DNA of 46,505 nucleotides from Chlamydomonas sphaeroides. Taxonomy: Eukaryota; Chlorophyta; Chlorophyceae; Chlamydomonadales; Chlamydomonadaceae. The stretch's first letter is position 1. Each line of letters starts with the position of its first letter. The position numbers and the translations under genes were made by a program. Positions 33,513 to 44,974 of the stretch are shown here, piece by piece. A model generated the notes under the pieces. The model worked only from the letters and a program-made list of their open reading frames with translations. It was not told the origin of the DNA and ran no database searches. The DNA is taken from contig BDDC01000463.1 of the NCBI GenBank assembly GCA_001662425.1, positions 1 to 46,505 of the forward strand, given 5' to 3'.

Positions 33513-36500
33513 ATGTTATTCTATCGCTACTCTCGGCGGACGCTGATCGCGTTGGCCGTGGTGCTCGCCGTGGAGTATGCGCTCGTGTGGCGCATTTCCC
33601 TGGATGCGCTGCAACGCAGTGACGACGGCCTCGCGGCGTGGAGACAGCTCGTGCCGAACTGCTCCTGCCCTGCAGGGGAATGTGCGTTGCGCATCCTTGC
33701 GAGCGCTGCAACCCTCGTTCGCGACACCGCAGCTGCTTGCCTGCTGCCGATCACATGTCGATCTAGCAGCTGCCGTGCGAGGCGAGCGTCGACGTGTTCT
33801 TGCGTGCTGGACGGCACACAACTGCGTTGGCAGCCGCGGGCGTTGACCCCGGGGCCCCAGCCGTCTCCCGTGTGCACTACCCTGCTTGGTCAAATCCGAC
33901 ATAGTTCTGACGAACTGGCCGATGCCCCCGCTTGCAGGCGACGTACGGCACCTGACGCTTATCCATGAGGGGCTGTACCAGCGCGCTTACTCCGTGCACC
34001 TCTTGCATCGCGTGCTCACTATCAGCTCCGAGGACGGCGATCCATATGCTGCATTCGATGACGACGAAGACGATGATGTCGATGAGGACGGCGCGGTCGA
34101 CGAGGAAGAGGATTCCGGAGATGTGCCGGTTGCTGGCGACGACGGCATCAGACCGATGGCCGACGGCACGAACCCGTCCGCCCCCCGCCTCGTCCCGGCC
34201 GACGACTCCTCCGTCTCCGTGCCCTACGCCTTCGCGCCCAGCGACATGCTGTCCACGCCCGTGCCCGTCGCCTCCCTCGCCGCCGCCGCCGCCGCCATCG
34301 ATCCCGCCGCCGCCGCCGCACTCGCCCTGCCCGCCACCCCCACCACCACGCCGCCCGCCACGCCCACGCCACCGCCCGCGCGCGCCGCCCTGCCCCCCAG
34401 CTCCGGCCCCTCCTCCCCCCAGCAGCCTCCCCCCGACGAGCAGCAGCCCGGCTCCCCCCGGCTGCTGCAGTCCATCGTCTGGCAGCACGGCAAGGTGCTG
34501 GCACTCTTCCCCTGGCAGCTGCGCGCGCACTTCTTCCTGTCCCTCGCCTCCACTCGCATGTACCTGCTCATGGGGCTGTGGCCCCGCACCGCCGCCGTCG
34601 CCGCCGCCGCGCCGCGCCGCCGCCGGTCGCAGCACGCGCCCGGCGTCGTCGTGCCGCCCGGCGCCGCCGGCGCCGCCGGCGCGGCGGCCGACGGCGGCGG
34701 TGCGTCGTACGACCCGCGGCACCCGCACGCGCAGGCGCAGGCGGCGGCGCACGTCGCGGCGCAACAGGCGCACGCTTGGCAGGCCCTGTCGCACCAGCAC
34801 CCGCACCCGCACGCCAGCCAGCACGCCAGCCAGGGCTCTACCCCGCACCCGACGGGCCACGCCGACGGCGCCGCCGGTGCGGTGTACGGCATGCACCACG
34901 CCGGCGGCGGTGCTGGCGGGGGCGGAGGCGCTGGCAGCGCCGCCGCGGGTGGAGGCGTGTACGGCATGGGTGACCAGGACGAGTCAAGCAGCCTGGCGGC
35001 GGCTCTGTCGGCTCTGGGGCGCGGGGTGCCTGTATTCGTGCCGCCTGAGCTGCTGGCGGAGCACGGCGTCACGGTGAGGGGCCGGGCCGCGGGGGGGGGG
35101 GGGGGGCTCCNNNNNNNNNNNNNNNNNNNNNNNNNNNNNNNNNNNNNNNNNNNNNNNNNNNNNNNNNNNNNNNNNNNNNNNNNNNNNNNNNNNNNNNNNN
35201 NNNNNNNNNNNNNNNNNNNNNNNNNNNNNNNNNNNNNNNNNNNNNNNNNNNNNNNNNNNNNNNNNNNNNNNNNNNNNNNNNNNNNNNNNNNNNNNNNNNN
35301 NNNNNNNNNNNNNNNNNNNNNNNNNNNNNNNNNNNNNNNNNNNNNNNNNNNNNNNNNNNNNNNNNNNNNNNNNNNNNNNNNNNNNNNNNNNNNNNNNNNN
35401 NNNNNNNNNNNNNNNNNNNNNNNNNNNNNNNNNNNNNNNNNNNNNNNNNNNNNNNNNNNNNNNNNNNNNNNNCATAGAGGCGCGGGGGGTATTGGCCTCC
35501 TGCATCGTCTATCCCTCACGGTGAGGGGCAGGGGGGACCATGCGCTGCTTGTTGGTGCAGGCAGCAGGGAGGTGGGGCAGGGCATGTCCGTGCGGCGTGT
35601 GCTGCTGCTGCTGCTGCTGCTGCTGCTAATGGTCCGCAGCGGGAGCCCACCCAGGATGCTGGCGTGCGCGCCTCCTCACCGTCGACCCGGGGGAGGACCG
35701 TCGGGCCTCCTGCATCCACTGGCGCGCCGCCGCTCCAGCGGCACCCGCTCCCGAAGGCGTCCACAAGCCCACGCCTACGACCTCGCACCCACCGCACCCA
35801 CGGCCTCCCCGCCCGCAGGAGGACCTCATGGCCAGCTGCGTGTTCAAGCCCGCAGCCCGCAACACGCCTGCGACGGCCGGCGGCGGCGGCGGCGGCGCGG
35901 TGGGCGGCGGCGGCGAGGCTGAGGCGGGTGGCAGCGGTGAGGCAGCCTGCACAGGCGTTACAGCAGGGCGCGCGGCCCCTGCGGCCGCAGAATGGTCCAC
36001 CCCTGGGGCTGCGCTGGGCGCACTGCCCCTAGTGCCAGCGGCGGCCGTGGCCCACGCTGCAAGGTTGCCGGGGTGGCGTACTGAGGTACCATTAGGCAAC
36101 ATTGGCCACGAGCGCTGAGCCGGCGACCGCCAGGCGCTGCAACCAATGCCGACCGCCAGCAGGGCAGGCGGCAGCTGCTGCGACCGCTGCTGGCTCAGCA
36201 CGCCACCCCGGCGGCCACGCAGCGGCGCCCTGTCACGGCCCGTGCATGTGACCGCCAATGGCCCGTGCCGTTGCGCGCCTCGGGGGGCCACATGTCCGTG
36301 TGGCTGCTGACATGCGCGCCCCCGCCTGCCGCCCTGCCTCTCCCGGCCGGCCCGCCCGCAGCCGGTCCGCCGCTGCCTCGCTGGCGCGCCTGGCCCTCGC
36401 GCATCGGCCGCTGGGTGGCGCTCCTCGCCGGCCGCCTGGTGCACACCGGCACCACCGCCGCCGCCAAGCTGCGGGCCGGCGTAGGCCGCGCCGCCGGCGC

Positions 36501-39500
36501 CGTCGCCGAAGGCGACGGCGCCAGCAGCGGCGGCGAAGCCGCCGCCACCGCCGCCGCCGCCGCAGCCGGGGCCTCCGGCCGCGGCGCGGCGGCGGCGCCG
36601 CCGCCGGCGGCGCCGCAGCACGGCCCGACGCACGCGTACGTGGAGTGCCGGCTGTACCGGACGGACCGCGCGCGCAACGTGTCGCACACCTGCCCCGCCG
36701 TGCTGACGGTGCTGCCGCCGCCGCCGCGCCGCCGCGGCTTCTTTGGCTCCCACCTGCTGCGCCGCCAGGCGCAGCCCCATGCCCAGCACCACCACCACCC
36801 ACACTCACAGCCCGGACACCCAGGCTCCGCCGCCACACCCGCGTCCGCGACGGCGGCGGCGGCGGCGGCGGCTCCGCCGCCGCACCCGACGGCGGCTCCG
36901 GCGCCGCCGCGGCCGCCGGCGCCGCGCTGGCGGCGGCTGCTCCGCCGGACCGCCGCGCTCATACGGCGGCTGTCGTACGACCTGGCGCACATGGCGGGCG
37001 GCTGCCTGCTGCCGTACAAGTGGGCGCCCATCGCCGCCGGCCTGCTCAGCCCGCACATGTTCCTGCTGGCCTGCCTGCCCGCCATCCGCTCGCTGGGCCT
37101 CATGGGGCCTTTCACAGTGCGGCTGTGCGCCTACCACGTAGTGTGTGAGTAGCGCCGCCGCTGCTGAGGATGAGGATGAGGATGCTGTTGCTGCTGGCTG
37201 GCGTCGACTTGCTCATCGCTGCTGCTGGATCCGACACATCCTCCGCAACGCCAACGCCTTGCCGGCATGTCCCTAACCCGCCAGCATTGCTTTGTCCCGC
37301 CCTCGGTCCCTCCCTTCCTTGCCCCTTGGCGCGCGTCAGGCCTGGTGCTGACGGGCGCGGACCACCTGCTGCTCATCCGCATCGCCTCGGAGCTGTGGCA
37401 GCGCGCCAGGGGCATGGGGCCCGCCGCGGCGCCGGCGGCGGCAGCGGCGGCGGCGGCCGGCGACGGCCCGGCGGGCGCAGCCGGCGGCGCTGCCGGCTTC
37501 GCCGGGTGGCGGGCCTGGCTGGGGTGGTGGCGGTGGCTGCTAGTGGACGGCTTCCTGGCCAGCAGCTGGGGCTTCAGGTGGGGTCAGAGGGGGCGAGATG
37601 GGGGCTAGGGTTCGTGGGACGGGGCCACGGGCTGGTGTGGGGTCATGGGGTGGGGCGAGCTGTTGGCTGGGCTCTCGTATGGCCCACAGTAGGGTTGGCA
37701 GTTGCGGCAGGGGCGACGCGTGGATGCAGGGCTCACTTGGGCTGGGGGGGCCGGGGCGGGCTGGGCTGGGCTGCGGGGGCCGAACTGGACGCCGAACCGA
37801 CGTGACCGGCCCACCTGCCGCCGCCGTTACCCCAACCGCCGGCAGGGCGGTCGTCATGGGCATTATAACCACCAAGCAGGTGGAGCTGTGGCACTACCTG
37901 TACGGCACCGTCTGGCAGGCGAGCGCCGTACCGCAGCCGTCGTCGTACCATGCAACGGCGCACCGCGGCGCCCAGCCGCACGCCGCATCCCCGCGCCGCT
38001 CGCCCCGCAGGCCCTCGCCAGCTTCCAGCTCTGCCGCGCTCTGCCTCAGCCCCTTGCGCAGCTGCACCCGCTGCTGTCCACACACCCTCCGTGCCTCGTA
38101 CCCCCTTTACGTGCCCCCGGCCCATCTCCCCGTCATACCCCAGCCCCTCCTGTGCCCCGGACCTGCTGCCCCGTCCCATACCCCTCCCCTCCCCGGCCCA
38201 CACACCCCACACGCCCCGCAGCCGCACCCGCTGCTGGCCGCGGGCCTGGTGCTGCCCGCCTCCTGGCTGCTGGCGTGCGCGGGCTGCAGCGCGCTCTGGC
38301 GGCTGGCGGCGGGGCACGGCGGCGCTCCTGCGTCGGCGCCGCTGCTGCTGTTCCAGGTGCGGCTGGGGAGGGGCTGGCTGCAGAGCCGGAGCGCCGAGAG
38401 GAACACACGATCAGTCGGTGCGCAGCCGTCGCTGCCCAGGGGTGGCCTCCGCCCCTCGTCGGGCCTGTGACCTGTAGCCGACTCCTGCCTGCGCCTCCCA
38501 CTCCCACTTCACCGCTCCTCAACCCCCCCAGGAGGGCTTCCTGTCCGGCCTCTCCTCGCCGCTCTACTCCCTGGTCTACATCACGTTTGCGGGTGCGCCG
38601 AGGGCGAGCGTCGAGCGCCGGGCGCTGCCACAGCCACGTGGCCCGACGCCGCGCGCCCTGCCGGCCGGCAGCAGCAGCCGCTCGCACTCCCCAATCCCTT
38701 GCTGTCAGCTTTGGGCCCGCGCTTATGCTCGGAGGTTTGCAACTAGCCCGTTACTCTCTTGGTACACCCCCAACCGCCCCAACCGCCTGTGTCCTGTCGC
38801 CGCCTTGCAGTCCTGGGCCTGGGCGGCGGCGGCGTGGGCGGCGGCGGCGGCGGGGGCCTGCTGGGCATCGCCGCCGCCGGCAGCCGGCTGCCGCTGTGGC
38901 TGCTGGACGCTGCGGCGGTGTCGCCGCTGCTGGCGGTGGTGGCGCTGGACGTGATGTGGAACATGGACGCAGCGGCCCGCGCCTCGCCGCTGCTGCTCGT
39001 GGTGAGGCCCGTGGTGCCCGCGCGAGAGGGTACCGCGTGCGTCGGTCGGTGTTGGGCTGTGGCGCGACTGTGTGGACAGCAGCTAGTGGCGGTGTGGCAG
39101 TTTGGCTGCGGCGGCGCCCACCGGACTGCAGTCCGGCACGGGGCCAGGACGGGGCCTGGGCGCAGTCCGTATGTAGGCATCCGGAGGGGCCGCCTCCGTC
39201 ATGCCTCCGCGCTACCCTACCTCCTGCGCTCCTGCTGCCCCACCACAACCGCAGACGGTCACGGCCCTGCGCGCGCACGCGCCGCTGCCCGTCGCCGCTG
39301 ACGGTCCCGGCGGCGCCGGCGCCGGCGCCGGCGGCGGCCGCCGCGGGCTGGGACTGCTGGGGGCCGGCGGCGGCGCGGCCGGCCGCGGCGGCGGCGGCCG
39401 CCGCGACGGCGGCGGCGGCGGCGATGGCGGCGGCGGTCTGCAGCAGCACAGCAGCTTGTGGATGCTGCTGGAGCCGGCCAAGTGGTGGGCGCGGCAGGTA

Positions 39501-42062
39501 GGCGCTGAGGCTACCGGTGCCGCGGTTGGGGCTGCGGCTGCTGGCGGGGGCCGCGCTCCGCCAGTGGGGGTGGCCCGGCGCCAGGGCAGAGCCGTAGTCC
39601 ACTCAGGCGCGCTGTTGATGCCGCCACCGCAGCACCCGCGCATTGTGACAGCACGCCTGCTCAGCACGCCTGCTCAGCACGCCTGTCGCCAATTGCCGCC
39701 GTGGCGCGCCCGCGACGGTACGTAGGGTCGACATGAACGTCCCGTTCATTTGGCTTTCGGCACCCCCGCTCCCCTGGCGGCGCCGCCACAGGTCCGCGAC
39801 GCCGCAGAGGACCAGCGGCCCCGCCAGCCCCCAGCAGCCGGCGCCGCCGCCGCGGCAGTCGCAGCCGACGGCGCCCCCGCTGACGGCGGCGGCGCCGCCG
39901 GCCCGCACGCTCCAGCCGCAGCCCCCGGCGGCCCCGCCCTGGGCGGCGTGGGCGCGGTGGGGCGCGTGGCGCTGGCGGCCCGCCACGCCGGTCTTGCGCC
40001 GCTGCCGGGCCGCGCCATTGCGGCGATGTTGGCGGCCTACGTGATGCCGCTGGGCGACGGCAGGTGGCCGCCGCGGCAGGTGGGCGGGGGCGGGGGCGGG
40101 GGCGGGGGCGGGGGCGGGGGCCTGGCGCTGCAGCACCTCGGCCGCCCCTGCTCGGGCCTGGCTCGCGCCGCGGCGCCGCTGCGTCTGCTGCGATGCTCTT
40201 CCGGGCGCGGGCGGGCCCCCGGCCCCTCACGGAGGACCGCCACGCGGCAGCCCCTTGGGCGGCTGGCTCGTGAGCCCCCCACCCCCACCCGCATTCCTGA
40301 GCCCCGCGTGCCATGCCACGCCACCGCCTGCAGGAGTACCGGCACGCGCTGGCGCTGGACCAGCTGCTGCTGCTGGCGGCGGCGGCCGACGGACCCGGCG
40401 GCCGCGCCGACGGCGCCGCGGGGCGCCGCCGCCGGGGCGCGGTGGACGGCGGCGGCGGTCTGCCGCACCTTGAGGACCCGGAGGACGAGGGGCTGTGGCT
40501 GGAGGAGGTGCGGGCCAGCGGGGTGGGGGAGGGATGTGTTTCACGGGAGGGACGGCGAAGGGGCCCGTGTGGAGCCATGTGTGCAGGCAGGTAGGGCTGC
40601 GAGGGACGGCTGGCTGGCAATGCTGGGCAGCGCTGCATTGCCCCCTGCCGGCCGCCGCCCCTGCCTGCACGCTGGAGGAGCCGCACGCACGCACGGCGGC
40701 GCACCAGCCCTGGTGGCAGCGCGCGGCCCCTGGACCCACCGGCGCCCACCGCTCAAGCCTTCCCCCGACCGCGGCCCCCAACCCCCTGATGGCCTCCACA
40801 GGCCGACGGCGTGGGCGAGCTGCTGGCGGCGGCGGGCATGGCGGCGCCCGCCGGGGCCGACGGCGGCGGCACCGGCGGCGGCGAGGGCGGCGCCGACGAG
40901 CGGCTGGTGCGCACTGCCAGCGGCGGGCTGCGGCCGCTGTCGGCGCTGGAGGCGGAGCTGCGGGCCGGGCTGGCGCAGGTGGCGGGTGAGCCAGAATCTG
41001 GGATGGGCTGGCTGCGCGGGGAGGCGCTGGACTGTGTGGGAGCAGCTGCCCGGGCGCGGCAGCCGGGGCCTTGCCAGCCCCTGCGTGCACCTGTGGGAGC
41101 GTCGTGCCCATCGCCATGCCCATCGCCATGCCCATCGCCATGCCCATCGCCATGCCCATCGCCATGCCCATCGCCATGCCAATCGCCATGCCAATCGCCA
41201 TGCCAATCGCCATGCCAATCGCCATGCCAATCGCCATGCCAATCACTATCTCCAATTGCCATGCCAATCAGTATCTGCAATTGCCGTGCCCATCTTGGTC
41301 CGCAGCGCTGCGCTCGCAGCTGGCGGCGGTGGGCCGCGGCGTGGCGGACCTGGTGCTGCTGGGCCGCTGGCCGCCGCCGCTGGAGCTGCCGGCCGAGGCC
41401 GGCGCCTGGGCGCTGGGCGAGGACGACGGGGAGGGGCCAGGGGCAGGGGGCGGGGAGGAAGGGGAGGGTGAGGAGGAGGAGGGCGTGCCTCACGGCTTCC
41501 TGTGCCCCATCACGCACGCGCTCATGAGCCAGCCGGCGCTGCTGGTGAGCCCCGCGCTGAGCGAGGCCAGCCCCACCTACGAGCTGAGCGCCATACGGCA
41601 GTGGCTGCGCAGCAACAGGTGCGGCGGGGGCCTGGGGCGGGGGGCCTGGGGCTGGGGGCGGGGGCCTGGGGCTGGTTCAAGTTGCTGCTGGCCGACCCGA
41701 GCTGCTGCCGGCCGGGGGCGGAGGGTGGGGGTGGCAGGGCTGCGGAGGTGAGGGGCGGGATGGGCTGGGCGGCGGCGGTTGTGTGTGCCCTGCAGGCAAG
41801 CGCGCCTGCTGCTGCTGCCGCTGGCCGGCGGGCTGGGGCCAGCTCCGCGGGGCCTGTGCCGGGCCTGCGCCCGCGCGCACACAGCGGCGGCTGCTGCTCG
41901 TCTGTCGGCCGCTGACCGGCATGCTGCCCGCCCGCCCCCTCGCTGCGCAGGACCGACCCCACCACGGGCCGCTACCTGTCCTCCTACCACTTCATCCACA
42001 ACGACAACCTGCGGAGGGCCATCGAGGACTGGGTGGCGCGACGGCTAGCACGCCAGCGCCGC

Positions 42063-42105
<43 letters not shown>

Positions 42106-42572
42106 CGACGCCGCCGACCTCGCCGGCAGGCGGCGGCGGCCCGCAGCGCGGCGCGCGCCGCGCCGCGCCGCTGCCCGGCGGCGCGGGGCCGTCGTCGCCG
42201 CCGGCCGCGGTCGGCGCGTGCCTGCCCGTCGCGGGCCCGGGCCCGGGGCAGCGCAGCGTGGCGGTGGGCACGGTGGGCCTGGGCATGGCGCTCAGCGGCG
42301 GCCGGCAGGGCGGCAGTGGGGGGCTGGGCTCGCCGCACCGGCTGCGAGGGCGCTCCAGGTCGCGCGCTAGGCCGGCGGCGGAGGCGGGCTGGGGCGAGGC
42401 GGCCGCCGGCGGCGGCGGCGCGGGCGGGCGGGGGCGCAGCAGGTCGCGCGGGCGGGCGCTGGCGCCGGGGCCGGGCGGCGGCGAGGGCGGCGAGGGCGGC
42501 GCGGCGGGCGTGCTGGCTCGGCGGGCGGTGCAGCGGGCGGTGTCACGACAGCGGCGGGGCGGCGGCCCGTAG
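33513..42572 (+). CDS. Large multi-pass membrane protein with C-terminal U-box (E3 ubiquitin ligase)
   Basis: About 1,575 aa from exons 33513-33681, 33938-35073, 35819-35936, 36362-37144, 37340-37577, 37846-37918, 38222-38356, 38532-38592, 38811-39001, 39255-39497, 39792-40079, 40334-40507, 40802-40985, 41306-41618, 41951-42572; phases agree throughout. A possible extra exon at 38011 (ALASFQLCRALPQPLAQLHP) is uncertain. The N-terminus RRTLIALAVVLAVEYALVW is a likely signal anchor. Further hydrophobic, Trp-rich segments include HFFLSLASTRMYLLMGLW, APIAAGLLSPHMFLLACLPA, AGLVLPASWLLACAGC and LPLWLLDAAAVSPLLAVV. Residues after GVPHGFLCPITHALM form a U-box through TYELSAIRQWL, DPTTGRYL and NLRRAIEDW, which recruits E2 enzymes. 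The usual DPV turn is QPA, with extra residues before TYE. The tail has a 13-Gln run and RGRSRSR motifs. An acidic stretch and His/Ala/Gly-rich linkers lie in between. I do not recognise a named orthologue; the substrate is unknown. Confidence 0.75.
35091..35106. repeat. G16 homopolymer beside the second gap
   Basis: Sixteen consecutive G within the intron after exon 2 of the U-box gene, four bases before the N tract. It probably caused the assembly break. Confidence 0.9.
35111..35472. other. Assembly gap (362 N) in the U-box gene
   Basis: Unknown bases. The exon before (ending 35073, phase 0) and the exon after (starting 35819, phase 0) join in frame, so the gap may be purely intronic. The 14 bases TCACGGTGAGGGGC occur just before (35069-35082) and just after it (35516-35529), so a duplicated segment at the gap cannot be excluded. 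Confidence 0.98.
35601..35627. repeat. CTG microsatellite, nine units
   Basis: A pure (CTG)9 run in the intron before exon 3 of the U-box gene. Confidence 0.9.
40080..40120 (+). repeat. GGGGGC array at a splice donor (G-quadruplex type)
   Basis: The intron after exon 39792-40079 begins GTGGGC and continues as five further GGGGGC-type units, giving six G-runs of three to five. Any four runs satisfy the G-quadruplex consensus. The array starts at the donor GT itself. Confidence 0.85.
41110..41241. repeat. 12-bp minisatellite, 11 copies, in the last-but-one intron of the U-box gene
   Basis: The core ATCGCCATGCC recurs every 12 bp at 41110 through 41230. The first five units end in C and the next six end in A, then degenerate copies run to about 41295. 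The unit contains no stop in any frame and its length is a multiple of three. Long artificial open frames (MPIA repeats, GDGH repeats) therefore appear on both strands. Confidence 0.92.
42066..42104 (+). repeat. (CAG)13 coding for polyglutamine
   Basis: Thirteen uninterrupted CAG codons in the last exon of the U-box gene, following the basic sequence RRLARQRRR. The absence of CAA interruptions means the tract is likely length-polymorphic. Confidence 0.9.
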
Positions 42573-44974
42573 GGCGGTCGGGGACCGCTGCCTGGGAGTT
42601 GTGGAGCGCCCTGGCACCTTGCGGTTGTCGGTTGGGCCGCTGAGCGAGGCCTGTCCTGACCTGCACATCCGGACACGAGGCCAGGGCCGCATCTGCCAGG
42701 GCCGCTGCGTGCTTGGGCCGAGCAGTGGGGCGCCAGCTGCGAGAGCGCCGACGGGTGCTAGGTTCCGTGCTTGTTATGCCAGCGTAGCGCCCGATTGCGT
42801 GTGTTCATGTGTTAGGTAGGAGGTAGAAGAGAACCGTGCGTGTTGTGGTTGCGAGGTTGCGGTTGGGGCGTTGGAGCGGGGAAGCGGGACGTGCGCCGGC
42901 GCGCTGCGGCGGTGGTGGCGGCTGCGGCCGGCCCCTGCCTGCCCGGCAGCCGCGGGGTGCGTCTGCGTGCACGTAGCGGGGGGGGGCCGAGTGGCTGCTA
43001 CTTAACGTGTCCAACACTTACTATAAGGCAAGCGCCCGGCTGCGTGTCAGGACCATGTTGCGCTGGGGACGCTGACGCCGGTGGCGCAAGGACTTGCCGG
43101 TACTTGCTGCCACCTTGCTTGCAGTGAGCAAGCCGGACCGGACGCGCGAGGGCACCGGGCTGCCGCGTTGAGGGGTATCGCACGGCGGTGCGCCGCGGTA
43201 GCCGCAGGAGGCGGGCCGACCGCTAGCCGTCCGTGGCCCCACTTGCTGCGAAGGACGGACCCCGCTCGGCGGTGTCACTGTCAACTGCTAGCGAGAGCGT
43301 GGAGTTGGGGACGATGGGGGTTGCAGCAGCGGGGGACCTGCAAGCGGTAGCTGGGGCTTGGGAGCTTGCCGTACCGTACCCGTGCGGGGCCGCCCGCCTC
43401 CGCCTGCGCCCGCCGCCTGTGGGCCTATGGGACGCCAGGTGGGGGCACGCACCCTTGCGCTGGTCAGGGACGCACGCGCACCATCCTCCTGCTGATGTCA
43501 AGGAGTTTGGCGGCACCATCAATGTGATGGCCTGCATAGCTTGCCGTCTTGGCTCCTGACTGCTACAAGCGGGGCGAGCCCGTGGTAAGGCCCTGCTGGA
43601 CTTGCAAGCGGTAGACGAGTGGAAAAAGTGGGCCCCGAGGCAGCAGGGTCAGCAGTGGCCGTGCGCGGAAGTCAAGGTTTTCAAGATATGACTAGCCGTG
43701 GAAGTCAGAGTTGAATACCTGTGACAACCGCCAGTACTGACAGCCCGGGGCCTTGAAGGCTAGAGCACTTCGTATCATGTTGCTTGTGATTGAAGGTGGG
43801 TAGTCGAGTATCACATCAGCTTGGCGACGTCAAGGTTGCTTGCGGCGCAGTCGCCGCTCAGCGGGGTTCGGCGAAGCAGCACCGTGAGACGACGGCAGCG
43901 CATCCCATCCGGGGTGTCTGGTGCTGTCTGGTGCGAGAGCCACCGGCGTGTGAGGCACTGCGCGCCTGACTGGGGGTGCCGGGGGTGCAGCCGTATGCCC
44001 ATGCGCGGCGGCTAGGGCAGGCCCATGGCGGCCGCTGTGGCGCATGCCTCCACCTTGTCCGCGACTATGCGCACCTTGCGGAACCACATGGTTACGAGGA
44101 GGCACAGCTCGCACGGCCGCCTCCTTTAGCGCACCCCCGTGCATGCCGGTGCCGCGCGTGGTTCGGGTTCACGTAGCGTCGGGGACCGAGGCTGGCGGAC
44201 GCTGGCCTCCAAGCTCCGCGCCATGCTGTGGGCAAACTACGGTGGACTGGTTGCTGGCAACGCGACGACCGGGTCGGGGCAGTGCTCGAGGCTGCCCTCG
44301 CGCCCGAGTCCCACTGGCTCAGCCCACGCTCTGGTTGGAGCCGCATGGCGTACTGTGTGGCACGTCCTTGTCCGATCCTCCCCTGCAACGAACAGCGGCA
44401 CAGCAGGGAGCCAGCAGAGGATCGTGGTGGAGGGGTACCGCACCGGCCAGATGAGGACAGGCCGGGTAGGAGGCCCATAGCAGGGGTGACCGTTGGGTGA
44501 CGGCCCTGGCCCCGAGCGTCGCGTGGTCCCCCTGATAAGGTGCACAGTAGGCACGGCGGTGGAGGATATTCGTGTGCAAGCTTTGTGTCGCTACCCAAGC
44601 CGAATGTGACCGGGAGTTCTGCGTAAGCAAGCCTCAGCGAGTGACGTGCGCGCGTGCGAGCGTGGACGTTAGTGCGCGTGGGCCGTGGCGGGCCAACTGG
44701 TGTCCGGGCGCTGAAGGGAGCGCCTCCACAAGACGTGGCCGAGAGCACGTCATTGTGGAGCGTTATGAGAAGGCTTGCATGTGCGAACATGCATGTGTTA
44801 TCGGTGAGCTGCACGACCTCCACGACCTCTGGATGAACTCTGAGCACGACAGGCAATCGCATTCCCAAGTATCTGAGCTGGCCCATCTACAGCCATAGCT
44901 ACTGGTGATACTGCTTTCACCAAAGCTTCTGACACCTGTCTCTCGAACCCTACTCTGCGAGGGACTTCGCCGAC
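42573..44974. other. Intergenic region between the U-box and gametolysin genes
   Basis: 2.4 kb with no gene recognised on either strand. The longest frames (for example about 44092-44886 on the minus strand) lack family motifs and probably occur by composition. No TGTAA was found downstream of the U-box stop, so that gene's poly(A) site is unassigned. The right end is the promoter side of the M11 peptidase gene. Confidence 0.5.

Noticed and set aside
33877..34899. Minus-strand Gly-rich frame opposite U-box exon 2
   Set aside because: An antisense artefact of a Pro/Ala-rich exon; the plus-strand frame has consistent splice phases.
35601..35627. (CTG)9 considered as a coding poly-Leu or poly-Ala tract
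   Set aside because: It lies between a donor at 35074 and an acceptor at 35818, in intronic DNA beside the gap. No flanking exon signal.
38011..38076. Possible extra exon (ALASFQLCRALPQPLAQLHP) in the U-box gene
   Set aside because: It has a good acceptor and frame but no convincing donor. The model is in phase without it. Kept only as an alternative.
40227..41267. Minus-strand frame of 346 aa with a GMAM/GDGH repeat
   Set aside because: A shadow of the same minisatellite and of Gly/Ala-rich plus-strand exons. No splice logic or family match on this strand.
41071..41751. Plus-strand frame of 226 aa with a MPIA repeat
   Set aside because: Its first part is the intronic 12-bp minisatellite, which is open in every frame. 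Only the part from 41306 is real exon, and it belongs to the U-box gene.
44092..44886. 264-aa minus-strand frame upstream of the gametolysin gene
   Set aside because: No recognisable domain, no splice or poly(A) support, and composition-driven openness in a high-GC region.
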